From Locusta migratoria (taxonomy: Eukaryota > Arthropoda > Insecta > Orthoptera > Acrididae): 64,000 nt of DNA. Numbering within the stretch: position 1 is the stretch's first letter; every line of letters begins with the position of its first letter. The stretch lies in NCBI GenBank assembly GCA_026315105.1, contig CM048744.1, positions 348,091,668 through 348,155,667 on the forward strand, read 5' to 3'. The notes under the pieces were generated by a model. The model searched no databases, was not told where the DNA came from, and was given only the letters and a program-made list of their open reading frames with translations. Shown here one piece after another: positions 1 to 10,282 of the stretch. A program made the position numbers and the translations under genes.

Positions 1-516
1 ACTTTCTGAAAACCTGTCTCCCGTTGCTGTGCGGACACCGTCCATTCAAATGGGCCGTTCCCTTAGCTTCTCGCAAACTTTCGCCTCGACTATAAGCGCT
101 GGCGACATAAGCAGTAGACTATCTGCAGCACCTAGGAAATTACCATTACCTGTCAGGTACCGCCAGGTTTAATTAGGATGACAGGCAGAGCTGAAAATCT
201 CAAGTACTGCAGGACTATTAATATCGATGTCTCTTTCAATGAAAAATTATATTTTATCCACCCGTTTCACAGTTAAGCTATTAAAATCAACTGGTATTGC
301 CTGTGGTCCAAATTCAACCAGTTGTGTTTGCAAAGTCATGAAAATTAATTTTAATAACATTGTGACACAAGAACAGAGGCACCAACGCCACTTTTCATGC
401 ATATGCGTGTACAGCACGTAATATAAAGTGATGTTTTAGATTTCTTTTCGTAACATTTGTATTTTTTAAATTAATTATGCAGTTCTATATTTATTTGATA
501 TGTATGCAAAGTCGTT
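1..516. other. AT-rich sequence, no gene seen
   Basis: Short open frames only (at most 64 codons) and no recognisable domain, tRNA box or terminal repeat. Confidence 0.5.
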
Positions 517-529
517 TAAATCTTTATGT

Positions 530-739
530 TGTTTGTTCAAATGTTTGTTTAGCTTAAGGGACTTAACAGTGGGGTCATCAGTTCCTAAACTTACAAACTA
601 CTTATGAACTACCTTACGCTAATGACGACACAAACATTCTTGCCCGAGGGGGGGGGGGGAGTGGATTCGAACTCTCGACCGCAGCGGCCGTGTAGACTGT
701 AGCTGGCGCGCCGCAGACCGCTCGGCCACTGCGGCCGGC
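530..739 (-). mobile_element. SINE family A, tRNA-derived, with target duplication
   Basis: This is the commonest repeat of the window. In sense orientation it has a tRNA-like head opening with GGCCGCGGTGGCCGAG (box A type), a box B close to GGTTCGAATCCCCC, a conserved body with GATATTTGTGCCGTCC, and a tail ending in CATTTGAACATTTGAA. Total length is about 200 bp. Here it is on the minus strand, and its box B is slightly changed next to a G-run near 648. A 13-bp direct repeat, TAAATCTTTATGT, flanks it at 517-529 and 740-752, which shows LINE-type retrotransposition. The tRNA-like head is not a functional tRNA gene. Confidence 0.93.
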
Positions 740-752
740 TAAATCTTTATGT

Positions 753-1370
753 ACCAAAACAAAATGTTATAACAGAGTAGACTCGCTGGTTTAGCAAGGG
801 CTTTGGTGTTGCAAAAAGTCGTCTTTGAGTAAGGGGGTATTATCGCTGGTAACACGAAGGCGCGCAGCGAGTAAATGAGTCGTTGCTGGAAACTGGAAGA
901 GAACGGACGCAACAGTCAAACAGTGAAACAGTGCACGTTATGGTGTCTGCTAAAAGTACTTGAAGTTTCATGTTGGACTGGCCCGAGGAGAAAAACGGAG
1001 AACAGACAATACAGTTTATTAATATGTGTACAGCCCAAGCAATTAGCAAAAGTGCATCAAGAGGAATGCTGTGGGCCCAAAAATATAATTACTTCCGTAG
1101 CCAAGAAGAGCCTGTATTGGCCAATTGTTGAGTGCCAACGCTCTTCAGCAGCAACACCACGCCACACGTCAAACCTGTAAGAGCTGTCCAGTTTGTTCAG
1201 CATGCAACGCTAAACAGCATAGTAGTAATTATTGTTCAATAGTACAAGTTATTTACTGTGAACTAGTGTTGAAAGTTCATTATCCACAGTCATTTATCCA
1301 GACAGTTTCCTTCCTCCTCCATTCTTTTGCCGAGAACATTCACAAAAGTCATTAATGATAGATGTGAAGC
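753..1370. other. no feature seen
   Basis: Open frames up to 101 codons occur at 840-1180 on both strands. They overlap, have no recognisable domain and look like chance frames. Confidence 0.45.
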
Positions 1371-1386
1371 ATTGAATTAAAATTTG

Positions 1387-1459
1387 TGGTGCGGCCGGGA
1401 ATCGAACCCGGACCTCCATGCTTACTAGGCAGACGTCTTAACCGTTAGACTACCACACC
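1387..1459 (-). tRNA. tRNA-Thr-like gene (anticodon AGT), left palindrome arm
   Basis: A cloverleaf can be drawn. The acceptor stem is GGTGTGG with CCGCACC (one G-U pair), the D stem GTCT with AGAC, the loop CTAGTAA gives anticodon AGT (threonine), the T stem is CCGGG with CCCGG, and the discriminator is A. The anticodon stem has one C-U mismatch. Box B is GGTTCGATTCC. It may be a functional gene, but the imperfect anticodon stem and the mirrored arrangement leave open a tRNA-derived repeat. Confidence 0.6.
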
Positions 1460-1643
1460 ACTAACGATTAATGCGCCTTGGAATAGTCTATGTACGATTT
1501 CCCTCCACAACACAAACTTTAATTCAGCTTCTTTGTTCCAAAGATAATTGCCACTACTGCCAAGGAACAAAGAAGCTGAATTAAAGTTTGTGTTGTGGAG
1601 GGAAATCGTACATAGACTATTCCAAGGCGCATTAATCGTTAGT

Positions 1644-1716
1644 GGTGTGGTAGTCTAACGGTTAAGACGTCTGCCTAGTAAGCATGGAGGTCCGGGTTCG
1701 ATTCCCGGCCGCACCA
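1644..1716 (+). tRNA. tRNA-Thr-like gene (anticodon AGT), right palindrome arm
   Basis: Identical to the copy at 1387-1459 on the other strand, including the C-U mismatch in the anticodon stem. The two genes point away from each other and their flanks are also mirrored. No run of four T follows within the first ten bases after the 3' end (CACAAATTTTAA follows, with TTTT about seven bases on), so a Pol III stop is available close by. Confidence 0.6.
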
Positions 1717-1732
1717 CAAATTTTAATTCAAT

Positions 1733-2173
1733 TCTTTGACATATTTGAGACGTAAATCCGTCTCAGGGATTATTTATTCATATTAATTCACAAAAGTGTT
1801 ATTTGCAAATCCCAATAACAGTCATAGAAAATAGTGCAATGTGCATAAAAAGTAATTGGTTCAAGATAGTGTTACCGAAAGTAGTTGGGTTCAGTATTGC
1901 TAAAGTGTAGGTTTGCAAACCTGAATGAAACTGTTAAGCTAACTTTAACTAGTAAGCAATTATTTCACTTACATGAAAAAGAGACTAATTAAATTGGCAT
2001 TGCACATAATTTGAGCTGGAAGTTTTGTTAGCAAGCACCAATTAAAGTGACTAGTGATTGTACGTACGATACTACAACAGTGAAGTGCTGATATCATGGT
2101 TAGTGAGCAAACAATAGTTCATCAGATAATTAAGCTGTTTATATCAAAATATTCAGTGTCATATTGTCAGAGC
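1733..2173. other. AT-rich sequence, no feature seen
   Basis: No reading frame, repeat or RNA motif recognised. Confidence 0.45.
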
Positions 2174-2184
2174 ACTAATTAATT

Positions 2185-2384
2185 TCCGGCTGTGGTGGCC
2201 GAGGGTAATGAGGCGCTCCAGTCACGGTCTGTACGGCCACTACGGTCGGGGGTTCAAATCCCCCTTCGGGCATGGATATTTGTGCCGTCCTTAGTATTAG
2301 TTAGTTAATAAGTAGTTTGTAAGTTTAGGGACTGATAACCCTGTAGTTAAGTCCCATAAGCTCTACAAACATTTGAACATTTGA
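2185..2384 (+). mobile_element. SINE family A
   Basis: Complete copy on the plus strand from the tRNA-like head to the CATTTGAA tail. The 11-bp repeat ACTAATTAATT flanks it at 2174-2184 and 2385-2395. Confidence 0.93.
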
Positions 2385-2395
2385 ACTAATTAATT

Positions 2396-3091
2396 ACGAG
2401 ACAGCTATTAGTATAGGTAGTGTTGCAGCCACAACTTGATTATGGCTTAGTACGTGTTGCATGCTTGCTACTGAATAATTAACACTACATACATAAATAT
2501 TTGACCTGTTAAAATAGTAGATGGTAACCATTGGGCAGAGAGATGCATGTTTATCTGCATGTTATAATTTGCTTAACCATTGTTTGTACTACATTGTTTT
2601 ATGTTGCCAGTTTGTGTTAATGAGTGATTTGCCAGTGCTTAATGAAGGGTCTGTGTCTTGTGGACCGAATGTGAATCGCGTATTCTGATTTCTTGTCCGC
2701 CCAAATTCTACGTAGTTTTTTTTCCCATAGATTAAATTCAATATTATTAATTTTCCACTAAATGGGGTGCACGTGCAAGGAGCTGGCGACCGTAAGATCA
2801 ATTATTATCTTTTCCAAATTATTGACCACATTCCGTTCGTTTGCATTTTCATTATTAAAACCTTAATCATAGGCCAAAGTTGCGTTTTTACTAATTTCGA
2901 TCTTTGTTGTAAACCAAGAAGGTGCGTCAACGTCCCGGTCATGACCTTCACTGCATTATTACCGATAAATTTTTCCATATAAGTAGGATAATTAGGCACA
3001 TAGGTCATTTTCATATTCTCGCATACCTACTGGTGCTGTAGGATAGGGGTGAGGCTATAACCTGCTCTGCAATAGTTTCACACGTAGCTAT
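2396..3091. other. no feature seen
   Basis: AT-rich stretch with overlapping chance frames around 2589-3014. Nothing is recognisable. Confidence 0.45.
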
Positions 3092-3103
3092 TGTTACAGG
3101 ACA

Positions 3104-3303
3104 AAAAAATGTTCAAATGTTTGTATAGTCTATGGGACTTAACTACGGGGTCATCAGTCCCTAAACTTACAAACTACGTATGAATTAGCTAAGACTAGAA
3201 CGGCACAAATATCCATGCCCGAGGGGGGATTCGAACCCCCGAACGTAGTGGCCGTGCAGACCGTGACTGGAGCGCCTCAGTCCCCTCGGCCACCGCGACC
3301 GGC
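3104..3303 (-). mobile_element. SINE family A
   Basis: Complete minus-strand copy. The 12-bp target duplication TGTTACAGGACA is at 3092-3103 and 3304-3315. The short A-run at its left edge sits at the tail side. Confidence 0.94.
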
Positions 3304-3315
3304 TGTTACAGGACA

Positions 3316-3890
3316 CGTAGGCGCAGGATTATCGCTGATAATTCCTTTCTCTTTATAAATTGAAAAGCATAATGCAAAGCACTGGTGATGTCTCTTTTAT
3401 TATTGAGCGGACGCGTCGATTGTTTATTTTTATTTATTTACCTTGCCTTTCACGAGAAGGCGCGTGGGTACTCAATACACCACTTTCTATCGTAAATTAA
3501 AATTCCCTTACGAACCAGGAAAATATTTATATTTTGCAGTAACACTGCTATGCTGCAGCACTACGAAATCCCTGTGGCCTATGGGGCACTCCAGCACGCC
3601 CGCTCGAGGGTTAAGTCTTCATTCAAACTTGTACTTGCGATGTTTCCAACACTCACCTCACTATTAGAAAATCCTTGTTGGGTTACCATTTTTCAGTAAA
3701 ACTATGTTCTTACGGAAAATCAACGGAGACACTTGAAATGTATTATTTAAAACAATTGCTCTTTAAATGAAATTTAAATTATTGTAATAAATCTGATTAA
3801 CACTATGTTCATAAACTAAATAGTTTAATTATATTTCAAAACTATATTAAAAAGTTATGAATTGAGCATTACGAATAATTTATAAAATGG
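3316..3890. other. no feature seen
   Basis: AT-rich, no recognisable frame or repeat. Confidence 0.4.
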
Positions 3891-4165
3891 GGGGGGGGGC
3901 AGTGGGAATTAAACCCAGCCGGCCGCGGTGGCCGAGGGGACTGAGGTGCTTCAGTCACGGTCAGCACGGCCGCTACGGTCCGGGGGTTCGAATCTCCCCT
4001 CGGGCATGGATATTTGTGCCGTCTTTAGTCTTAGCTAATTCATAAGTAGTTTGTAAGCTTAGGGACTGATGACCCCGTAGTTAAGTCCCATAAGTTGTAC
4101 AAACAACAACAATTAAACCCAGGACCTTAAGACTTGAACTCCAAGCACTACCTGACTAAGCTAAT
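3891..4165 (-). repeat. old tRNA-like repeat split by a SINE
   Basis: When the SINE at 3919-4110 and one duplication copy are removed, the flanks read in the minus sense as GGGTTTAATTCCC, a decayed box B, followed by a G-rich end. This suggests an older tRNA-derived element as the target. Weak evidence. Confidence 0.3.
3919..4110 (+). mobile_element. SINE family A
   Basis: Plus-strand copy with intact box B. The 12-bp target duplication AATTAAACCCAG is at 3907-3918 and 4111-4122. It landed inside the tRNA-like repeat described for 3891-4165. Confidence 0.93.
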
Positions 4166-4375
4166 TTTATCTGTACAAATATGGCACCTACAGCGGGTCA
4201 TAATATAGTGGCAAAACATGTGGAGAAGTTGGAGTATCATCCTAAAATTTCTTTTTCTTTTTACCACTCTTAGCGACTATGTGCACACAATTTTCTTATT
4301 CGCAACATCTGTATGATTGATATTAAAAATCTGTACCCCCAGATTCGTGTTAACGTATTTATATAATGATGTTTA

Positions 4376-5072
4376 TCTCTATATAAAAGCGAAAGGACAC
4401 GCAATACTCGCTCACAGATTAAACTCGAAATATCGAAAAATACTTCACCTATGAAGCTGAAATTTGGCAGAGATGTAGAAGACGTCAGCTAAGAAAGGAT
4501 TTTGAATAGGGCTGATAGTTCAGGAGATATGACGTCACGACCAATGAAAACTTCCCCGTCTTGCGGCACGTGATAGTACGACTTTATCAGTCCACTGTTT
4601 AAGGAGGAGAGCACTTAGCGACTTGCAACAAGCTTTCAACATAATTTCAAATCTTGAGGAAACTTTTTTCTCTCTGACAACCACTGCAAAATAATGAAAG
4701 GAAAAAAAATTTCGCTTGCTACTTTCCCGCTGTTCATGGACCAAACTACGGCATTCGGTATGACATTACAGTCTATAATTTCAACACTACAAATTTTACA
4801 GACAGTATACACACATATAGCTGAATGTGCCTTCGAAATTGTATTAAGGTTACATATCATTTGCATCTTGATTACTACCTTTCTTTGTCTGGAAACTGCA
4901 GTTATTATTTTGTACATTATGCAAGGCAACCTTATTTCTTTAAAACTCTCCCATAAACATTACATGTTATTAAATAAAATCAGATGGACAGCGAGAGAAG
5001 GGATATGAAAAGTACTAACTCAAACCTTGAATAAATAAATAAATACCCGGGCAACACCGGGTTTTCAGCTGG
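4376..5072 (+). mobile_element. non-autonomous Helitron, 697 bp, both ends present
   Basis: The 5' end begins TCTCTATATAAAAGCG directly after an A. The 3' end has the hairpin ACCCGG-GCAACA-CCGGGT at 5045-5062, then ten bases ending in CTGG, directly before a T. This is the Helitron pattern: 5' TC, 3' hairpin, CTRR end, insertion between A and T, no target duplication, no terminal inverted repeat. No Rep/helicase frame exists inside; frames at 4535-5008 are short and unrecognised. Mobilisation would need an autonomous Helitron elsewhere. A related 5' end lies at 31966-32140. Confidence 0.87.
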
Positions 5073-6786
5073 TATTTTATATTTTTACTTCTTCATTATT
5101 TTATTTATTTTGTTAGCGTTTATGTTTCTTGTTCTAAGAAAAAATATTTATTGGTGGTTTCGTTGAAATTAGAGTATACTGTACTTTTATTTGCATTGGC
5201 GCTTATTTTCCTTACTGAAGTTGACGTTTGACAGTTATTGTAACATCGCACAATGGTCCCAAACTATTAATAGTAACAAAATGTACGAACGCACGATGGC
5301 AATTATTGAGTTCATTAGAGCATTATAATAGTAACGATTTGTGCATTGTTTAAAGCACCTGCTGGACGTTAGGCAACAGTTTCTCGTAGGAATAGCTACA
5401 GAAAATAACTGTTTTATTCTCTTTGTTATTTTTTGTATTGCCTTCATACGTTTCAAGTTCATATTTTCTAATAATGCTGATATCCTGACTGCACATACAG
5501 CTCATTCTCTGTAGAACGATATAAATTTGAAAAAAAATAAAGACACTATTCGAATAGATGTGCTCATACTGCACTACATGAAAGATTAAATTATAACTTT
5601 ACAATGTTAGTTGTAACCAATGATTGCATAGTTTTAATTTATTTAAAAAAACGTTATCGTAAAACCACTAGGGTGTCATAAGGCGTATTTATCGACAACC
5701 ATTTTGGGCAGAGCAGACATCTTTAAACAGAAACGTAAACGAAATAGTAAGTCTGACAATAATTGAATCGGTAAAGCGGCAGAAGACCAATGAGGCTTAC
5801 TTTCAATGGAAGGAACGCAACTGTCTCATTCAAAAAATTTTGTCAAATTGTTCGGATTTGGGAGGGGGGGAGGTTACATATCCTCGGTAGCAGCATGTGA
5901 TGAGAAAACAAAATTTAAATTTAAATTCAAATTCTCCATTTTATCGACTTTTTAAAGGTTCAGCACTAGTGTTTATCTTAACGTACCAGAACCAATTTTC
6001 ACGACATGCAACATTGATAAGTGAAATGGAACGTTTATTATGTGAAAAGACAATCGAAAATATTGAGAGATGCGTGAATACTAATAAAGAAGACCTTCAA
6101 GACAAAGCTTCGGTATTCAATTAATCACTGAACACATTTGATTAGCCGTCTTGAGTGGGCCCAGTCCATGCATGTTCTGTGAATGTGTTCTCGTAGCAAC
6201 TTGCGAGCTATTTTCTGCACATAACCATATCAATATTTGGGTCCCACCCAAATTTTGATGATATATAGGGGTCATTTCAAACCGCCAAAACGCAAAACAC
6301 CTTGGCCTGAACGTATTATTTTAGTCAGTGCTTCATACCTGTCACGACGAGAGATTTCAGACGACCAGCATTGTCGTTGGGGATGTTAAAGGTCGTTCAA
6401 TTACCTGAAAAGATAGGAAAAAAATCTGTTTATTAAAAAAAAAAAACAGTAAATCAAAAGTACAATCGTTTAACATAATTTATTTCCTCTCTTAACACAA
6501 AACAAAAGTATCTTGTGTAAGTTGGCATGATTTGCATTAATCTAATTTAACCCATGCAGGATACGATTCCGGAAACATATTCGCACGTACGATTTTATTA
6601 TGTTACGAGATAGTAATTCTGATGTTTGGTCTATGTAAAATGTTGGATAGTACAAATTTGTGATAAGAGATATTTCTTTGTTTTATAGGTACGGCAAGAA
6701 ATGAAATTATACAGAATTATATTCTCGGAATTGTTAGATGCAGTGTCAAAAGTGACGCATGCTGACCATCTCATAAGCCTATATAG
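5073..6786. other. long AT-rich stretch, no feature seen
   Basis: Scanned on both strands. Frames of 74-75 codons at 5235-5574 and 5897-6124 have no recognisable domain. A short G-run lies near 5862. Confidence 0.45.
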
Positions 6787-6871
6787 TTTTTTGCGTGTGT
6801 TTGAAAGTCTAGAGACTGATGACCATAGTAGTTTGGTCCAATAGGTTTACAACCATTAGAACATTTGAATG
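6787..6871 (+). mobile_element. SINE family B, 3' fragment
   Basis: Only the tail region is present: GACTGATGACCATAGTAG, TTGGTCCAATAGGTTTAC and ACATTTGAA, matching the 3' part of family B (compare 25458-25660). The tRNA-like head is absent. Confidence 0.7.
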
Positions 6872-6913
6872 CAGCCCGAGAACCGCAGTCATTCTCGAAA
6901 ACTCTAAGAACAG

Positions 6914-7134
6914 GTAATACAGTGTGTCCGCAAAGTCTCTCCACAGCGGTGAGCTCCGATGTCTCGCCTTGCGGTGGTCAGCACATTCATGTCGTCGTAT
7001 AAGCACCCTACGACTACAGGTCCACGGAACACGTGCAGGTGCGCTTTGTCCGTGTTGCCAAACTTAAACGCTCCGCAACGCGAGACACGAGGGGATCGCC
7101 ACTGCGGAGAGATTTTGTGGACACACTGTATTAC
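6914..7134. mobile_element. MITE with about 60-bp terminal inverted repeats
   Basis: The left end starts GTAATACAGTGTGTCCGCAA and the right end is its near reverse complement, ending GTATTAC at 7134. Similarity extends about 60 bp inward with a few substitutions, and the centre is about 100 bp with no coding content. The tetranucleotide ACAG occurs at 6910-6913 and 7135-7138 as a possible target duplication. The superfamily is not assignable from so little. It begins about 40 bp beyond the SINE fragment at 6787-6871. Confidence 0.7.
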
Positions 7135-7284
7135 ACAGTATGGAGGAAGGGTGACACCATGAGGTGTACCTACGAGATTTATTCATACATAACCGGTTGC
7201 GGACTCCAACACTCGTAGCTTCTTGAAACTGATTGTCGCCGGCGCCATCGTGATTTTTTTATTTTATTTTTAGTTTTTATTCAG

Positions 7285-7447
7285 TAAATCTATCGGACCA
7301 AGCTTACAAACTACTTGAACTAAGGTAAACTAACTTACGGACAAACAAACACACCCATGCTCCAGGGAGGCCTTGAACCTCCGACGGCGAGCAACCGTGC
7401 GCTCCGCAGCGAGGCGCCTTAGACCGCTCGGCTACTCCACCGCGGCT
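7285..7447 (-). mobile_element. SINE family B, tail-truncated
   Basis: In sense orientation the head GCCGCGGTGGAGTAGCCGAG and box B region GGAGGTTCAAGGCCTCC precede a body with GTTAGTTTACCTTAGTTCAA. The copy stops at AAATCTATCGG-like sequence, so its last 30 bases are missing. No clear target duplication. Confidence 0.85.
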
Positions 7448-7992
7448 CATGAACTTTATTTTGTTTTCTATAAATTCACGAGCTGAATGTTGTACTGTGT
7501 CACACTGTACCGAAACTGTTATGTATTTGTTTGAAGAAATTGAGAGTTCTGTCCACTGGAACAAATTGTAAGTAACTTCGTCCCTACTTAAAATTCTAAT
7601 GTTGTACTACAGTAAGCCTACAATAACAAGTGTCTGTTATTCTTGTTAGTAACAAACTGAAAACACAACTAAGAAACTGCAAACAGTTAGCAGTATTGAA
7701 ACAAAAACCACTTTTCGACCTGAAGTTGAGAATGTAGTCTCGAAACGCGTCGCAGGAAAAATAAATCTAACTGATGCGGAGAATTGGCCATTTAAACTTT
7801 TATTAGCACGTAAGTTACTTTGTGTTTCCGTGCGACAATGCCTCCTCAAACTGAAAAGCAGGAAGTGACGTCACTAAAGTAGCTCAGCTCGACGTCAACG
7901 CCAGCTGACCCGTCCTGTGGCCAACGATGAACTTATGTCTGAGCGCAGAGTAGATCCTCGAGCCGTCAGACGTCATGTCATTAAGATGTACG
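7448..7992. other. no feature seen
   Basis: No domain or repeat recognised. Confidence 0.45.
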
Positions 7993-8004
7993 CCCTTTGT
8001 TCCT

Positions 8005-8204
8005 AAAAATGTTCAAATGTTTGTTAAGCTTATGGGACTTAACTACGGGGTCATCAGTCCCTAAACTTACAAACTACTTATGAACTACTTACGAACTAGG
8101 ACGGCACAAATATCCATGCCCGAGGGGGGATTCGAACCCCCGACCATAGTGGCCGTGCTGACCGTGACTGGAGCGCCTCAGTCACCTCGGCCACCGCGGC
8201 CGGC
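8005..8204 (-). mobile_element. SINE family A
   Basis: Complete minus-strand copy. The 12-bp duplication CCCTTTGTTCCT is at 7993-8004 and 8205-8216. Confidence 0.94.
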
Positions 8205-8518
8205 CCCTTTGTTCCTCTTCAAGAATACGATAATTTAGCTACGATAATTTAGCGTCTCCAACTGTCACTAAAGTCCATACAAGGCCTCTGTCGCGTTCGG
8301 TACAGCGTACACAAGTCATTACGTCACGTCTCAAGCTATAAGGGTTTCCTCTGCTGACAACACATTCAGCTGCGCTCAGGCATGTATTCATAGTTGGCGG
8401 CGATTCATCTCACTTGAAACCGGCTTTAAAGCGGGCCATCAAACGTTTCATTCTTACTGACAATAATACAGTATTTTCAATAATGTATACTCAAACCTTC
8501 AATACATTTCAGTGGTCC

Positions 8519-8722
8519 AAAATGTTCAAATGTTTGTAATTCTGTGGGAACAAACTACGTTGGTCATCAGTCCCTAGATTTACAAACTACTTAAACTAAG
8601 TTAAACTAACCTAAGGACAACACACACACATCCATGTCCGAGGGAGGATTCGAACGTCCGACGCGGGAAGCCGCGCGATGCGGATCGTGGCGCTCCAGAC
8701 CGCTCGGCCACTCCCGGGCGGC
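8519..8722 (-). mobile_element. SINE family B variant
   Basis: Minus-strand copy with a diverged head (CCGCCCGGGAGTGGCCGAGC) and box B GGACGTTCGAATCC. The 12-bp duplication TTTCAGTGGTCC is at 8507-8518 and 8723-8734. Confidence 0.9.
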
Positions 8723-8734
8723 TTTCAGTGGTCC

Positions 8735-9150
8735 TTTCACGATCAATAAAATTATCATTATTTTCAGCTGGCGAGACGATTTTGTGAAGTCATTATATCG
8801 GACCGTGCGGAAGCGCGTGCTTTAATTATATAGCGTTGGCTAGAAAAAGAAAAACTGCGGGTAGAGGGAATGGGTTCGTGAATGGTTACACAAAAACACT
8901 GACTTTTCGCATCTCAACCTACTGATTGAAATCCGAACCATTGACCCGAAAGACTTCGTAAGAGCCCAGAATCGTTCGACAAATTTCTTCCGATGATACG
9001 GGACAAAATCGAAAAACAATTTTGAGACCCGCAATTCCAGCCGATGCAAGATTAAATATAACTTAGCTATTTTTTGTAACAGGAAGGTCGGTTCAATGCT
9101 TGAAGTTCACGGCAATTCTGTCCGCTAACATGATTAGTGAATAATTATGC
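8735..9150. other. no feature seen
   Basis: No recognisable coding or repeat signal apart from the start of an AAT microsatellite near 9150. Confidence 0.4.
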
Positions 9151-9437
9151 TAATAATAATAATAATAATAACTTCGTGTGGCACATGGCCTGGTGCAAGT
9201 CTTTCAATTGGACGCCACTTCGGCGACTTGCGTGTACCTAGCCTACCCCAGTTATCCAACCGGGAAAACGGGACCGAGCCAAGTGTCGTTTCTGGCGACT
9301 CCTCACATCGTTGAGAGGTGAAGGATGGGTTAAAGTGCGGACTGAAAAAATCCGACGTCCGACCGGGTTTCGAACCCGCGACCCTTCGGTTTCCACCAGT
9401 CGAGCACTTTACCCCAAGACCACCGGGCCCGACATAA
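9151..9437 (-). mobile_element. SINE family C with (TTA)n tail
   Basis: In sense (minus) orientation a tRNA-like head GTCGGGCCCGGTGGTCTTGG has box B GGGTTCGAAACCC. A roughly 200-bp body follows, and it ends in a (TTA)n run at 9151-9171. AAT/ATT repeats on both sides suggest insertion into or duplication of an AT-rich target. Unrelated in body to families A and B. Confidence 0.82.
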
Positions 9438-9567
9438 TAATTATTATTATTTATACACGAAGTAGACTGTTTGTGGATCACCTGAAGTCTGTACGATTCT
9501 TCCTGCGATTTGCCCATGAGACCATTTTCACGCTCTTTGATTTCTTTCTTCCGTCCACTTTGTGTCT

Positions 9568-9915
9568 AGAATGAAACTTTCACTCTGCAGCGGAGTGTGC
9601 GCTGATATGAAACTTCATCAGCGCACACTCCGCTGCAGAGTGAAAGTTTCATTCTGGAAATATCCCTTAGGCTGTGGCTAAGCCATGTCTCCACCATATC
9701 CTTTCTTCCGGGAGTGCTAGTCTTGCATGGTTCGCAGGAGAGCTTCTGTGAAGTTTGGAAAGTAGGAGGAGAGGTACTGGCGGAAGTAAAGTTGTGAGGC
9801 GGCATCGTGAGTCGTGTCGGGATAGCACAGTCGGTAGTTCGCTTGCCCGCGAAAGGCAAAGGTCCCAGGTTCGAGTCCCGGTTCCGGCACACAATTTTAA
9901 TCTGCCAGGAAGTTT
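9568..9915 (+). mobile_element. SINE with fold-back 5' end, 348 bp
   Basis: A 12-bp duplication, CACTTTGTGTCT, at 9556-9567 and 9916-9927 fixes the ends. The first about 40 bases (AGAATGAAACTTTCACTCTG onward) recur as an exact reverse complement ending at about 9654, giving a 5' hairpin. A tRNA-like unit at 9816-9889 can be folded: acceptor GTCGGGA with TTCCGGC, stem TTGCC with GGCAA, box B GGTTCGAGTCC. The rest is a body ending in CCAGGAAGTTT. I recall this as an abundant grasshopper SINE, normally without the inverted 5' part. Confidence 0.85.
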
Positions 9916-10000
9916 CACTTTGTGTCTGTTTTTTTGGCTCTCGTCCCTGGCTGGACTTCCCACTTGTTTACTTTGCTTCTGTAAATGTTACGGTCTGTAG

Positions 10001-10282
10001 CAGTGTTGCCAACTGGTCTTCAACCATGTCCCTACACGACGTGTTAAAAATCCCTATGTTCATCAGGAAAGTCCCTACGGACAAAAATGATTTTAAAAAA
10101 AGCTGTTTATTGGGTGACTTTCCCTTTATTAACATTATTGTACAATGAAGAAAAAAGCTACTTTCATTATACACTGACCCTGAGAAACGTCCCTACGTTT
10201 TGCAAATCCGTCCCTACAGTTTGGAAAAAAAAAGTCAAAAGTCCCTACGCCTAGGGACATGTCCCGACGGTTGGCAACACTG
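10001..10282. mobile_element. hAT MITE, 282 bp
   Basis: Terminal inverted repeats are CAGTGTTGCCAAC at the left and its complement ending CACTG at the right. An 8-bp target duplication is GTCTGTAG at 9993-10000 and GTCTGCAG at 10283-10290 (one mismatch), which fits the hAT pattern. Both halves carry repeated GTCCCTAC motifs. No transposase. A second copy, cut short, lies at 63242-63480 in inverted orientation. Confidence 0.9.

Larger units (their letters stand above)
1371..1732. repeat. perfect palindrome, 169-bp arms, around two opposed tRNA-like genes
   Basis: Arms 1371-1539 and 1564-1732 are exact reverse complements by eye, with a 24-bp spacer at 1540-1563. Each arm holds one tRNA-Thr-like sequence, about 17 bp outside it and about 80 bp inside it. 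A perfect arm match implies a very recent inverted duplication or ongoing gene conversion. Such a structure can extrude a cruciform or yield a long hairpin RNA. No target duplication was found just outside. Confidence 0.93.

Noticed and set aside
5897..6124. Small gene at 5.9 kb
   Set aside because: 75 codons, Asn/Ser-rich start, no domain, no neighbour support.
9807..9892. tRNA gene in the 9.8-kb SINE
   Set aside because: The cloverleaf is the SINE head; the loop lacks U33 and the target duplication shows retrotransposition.
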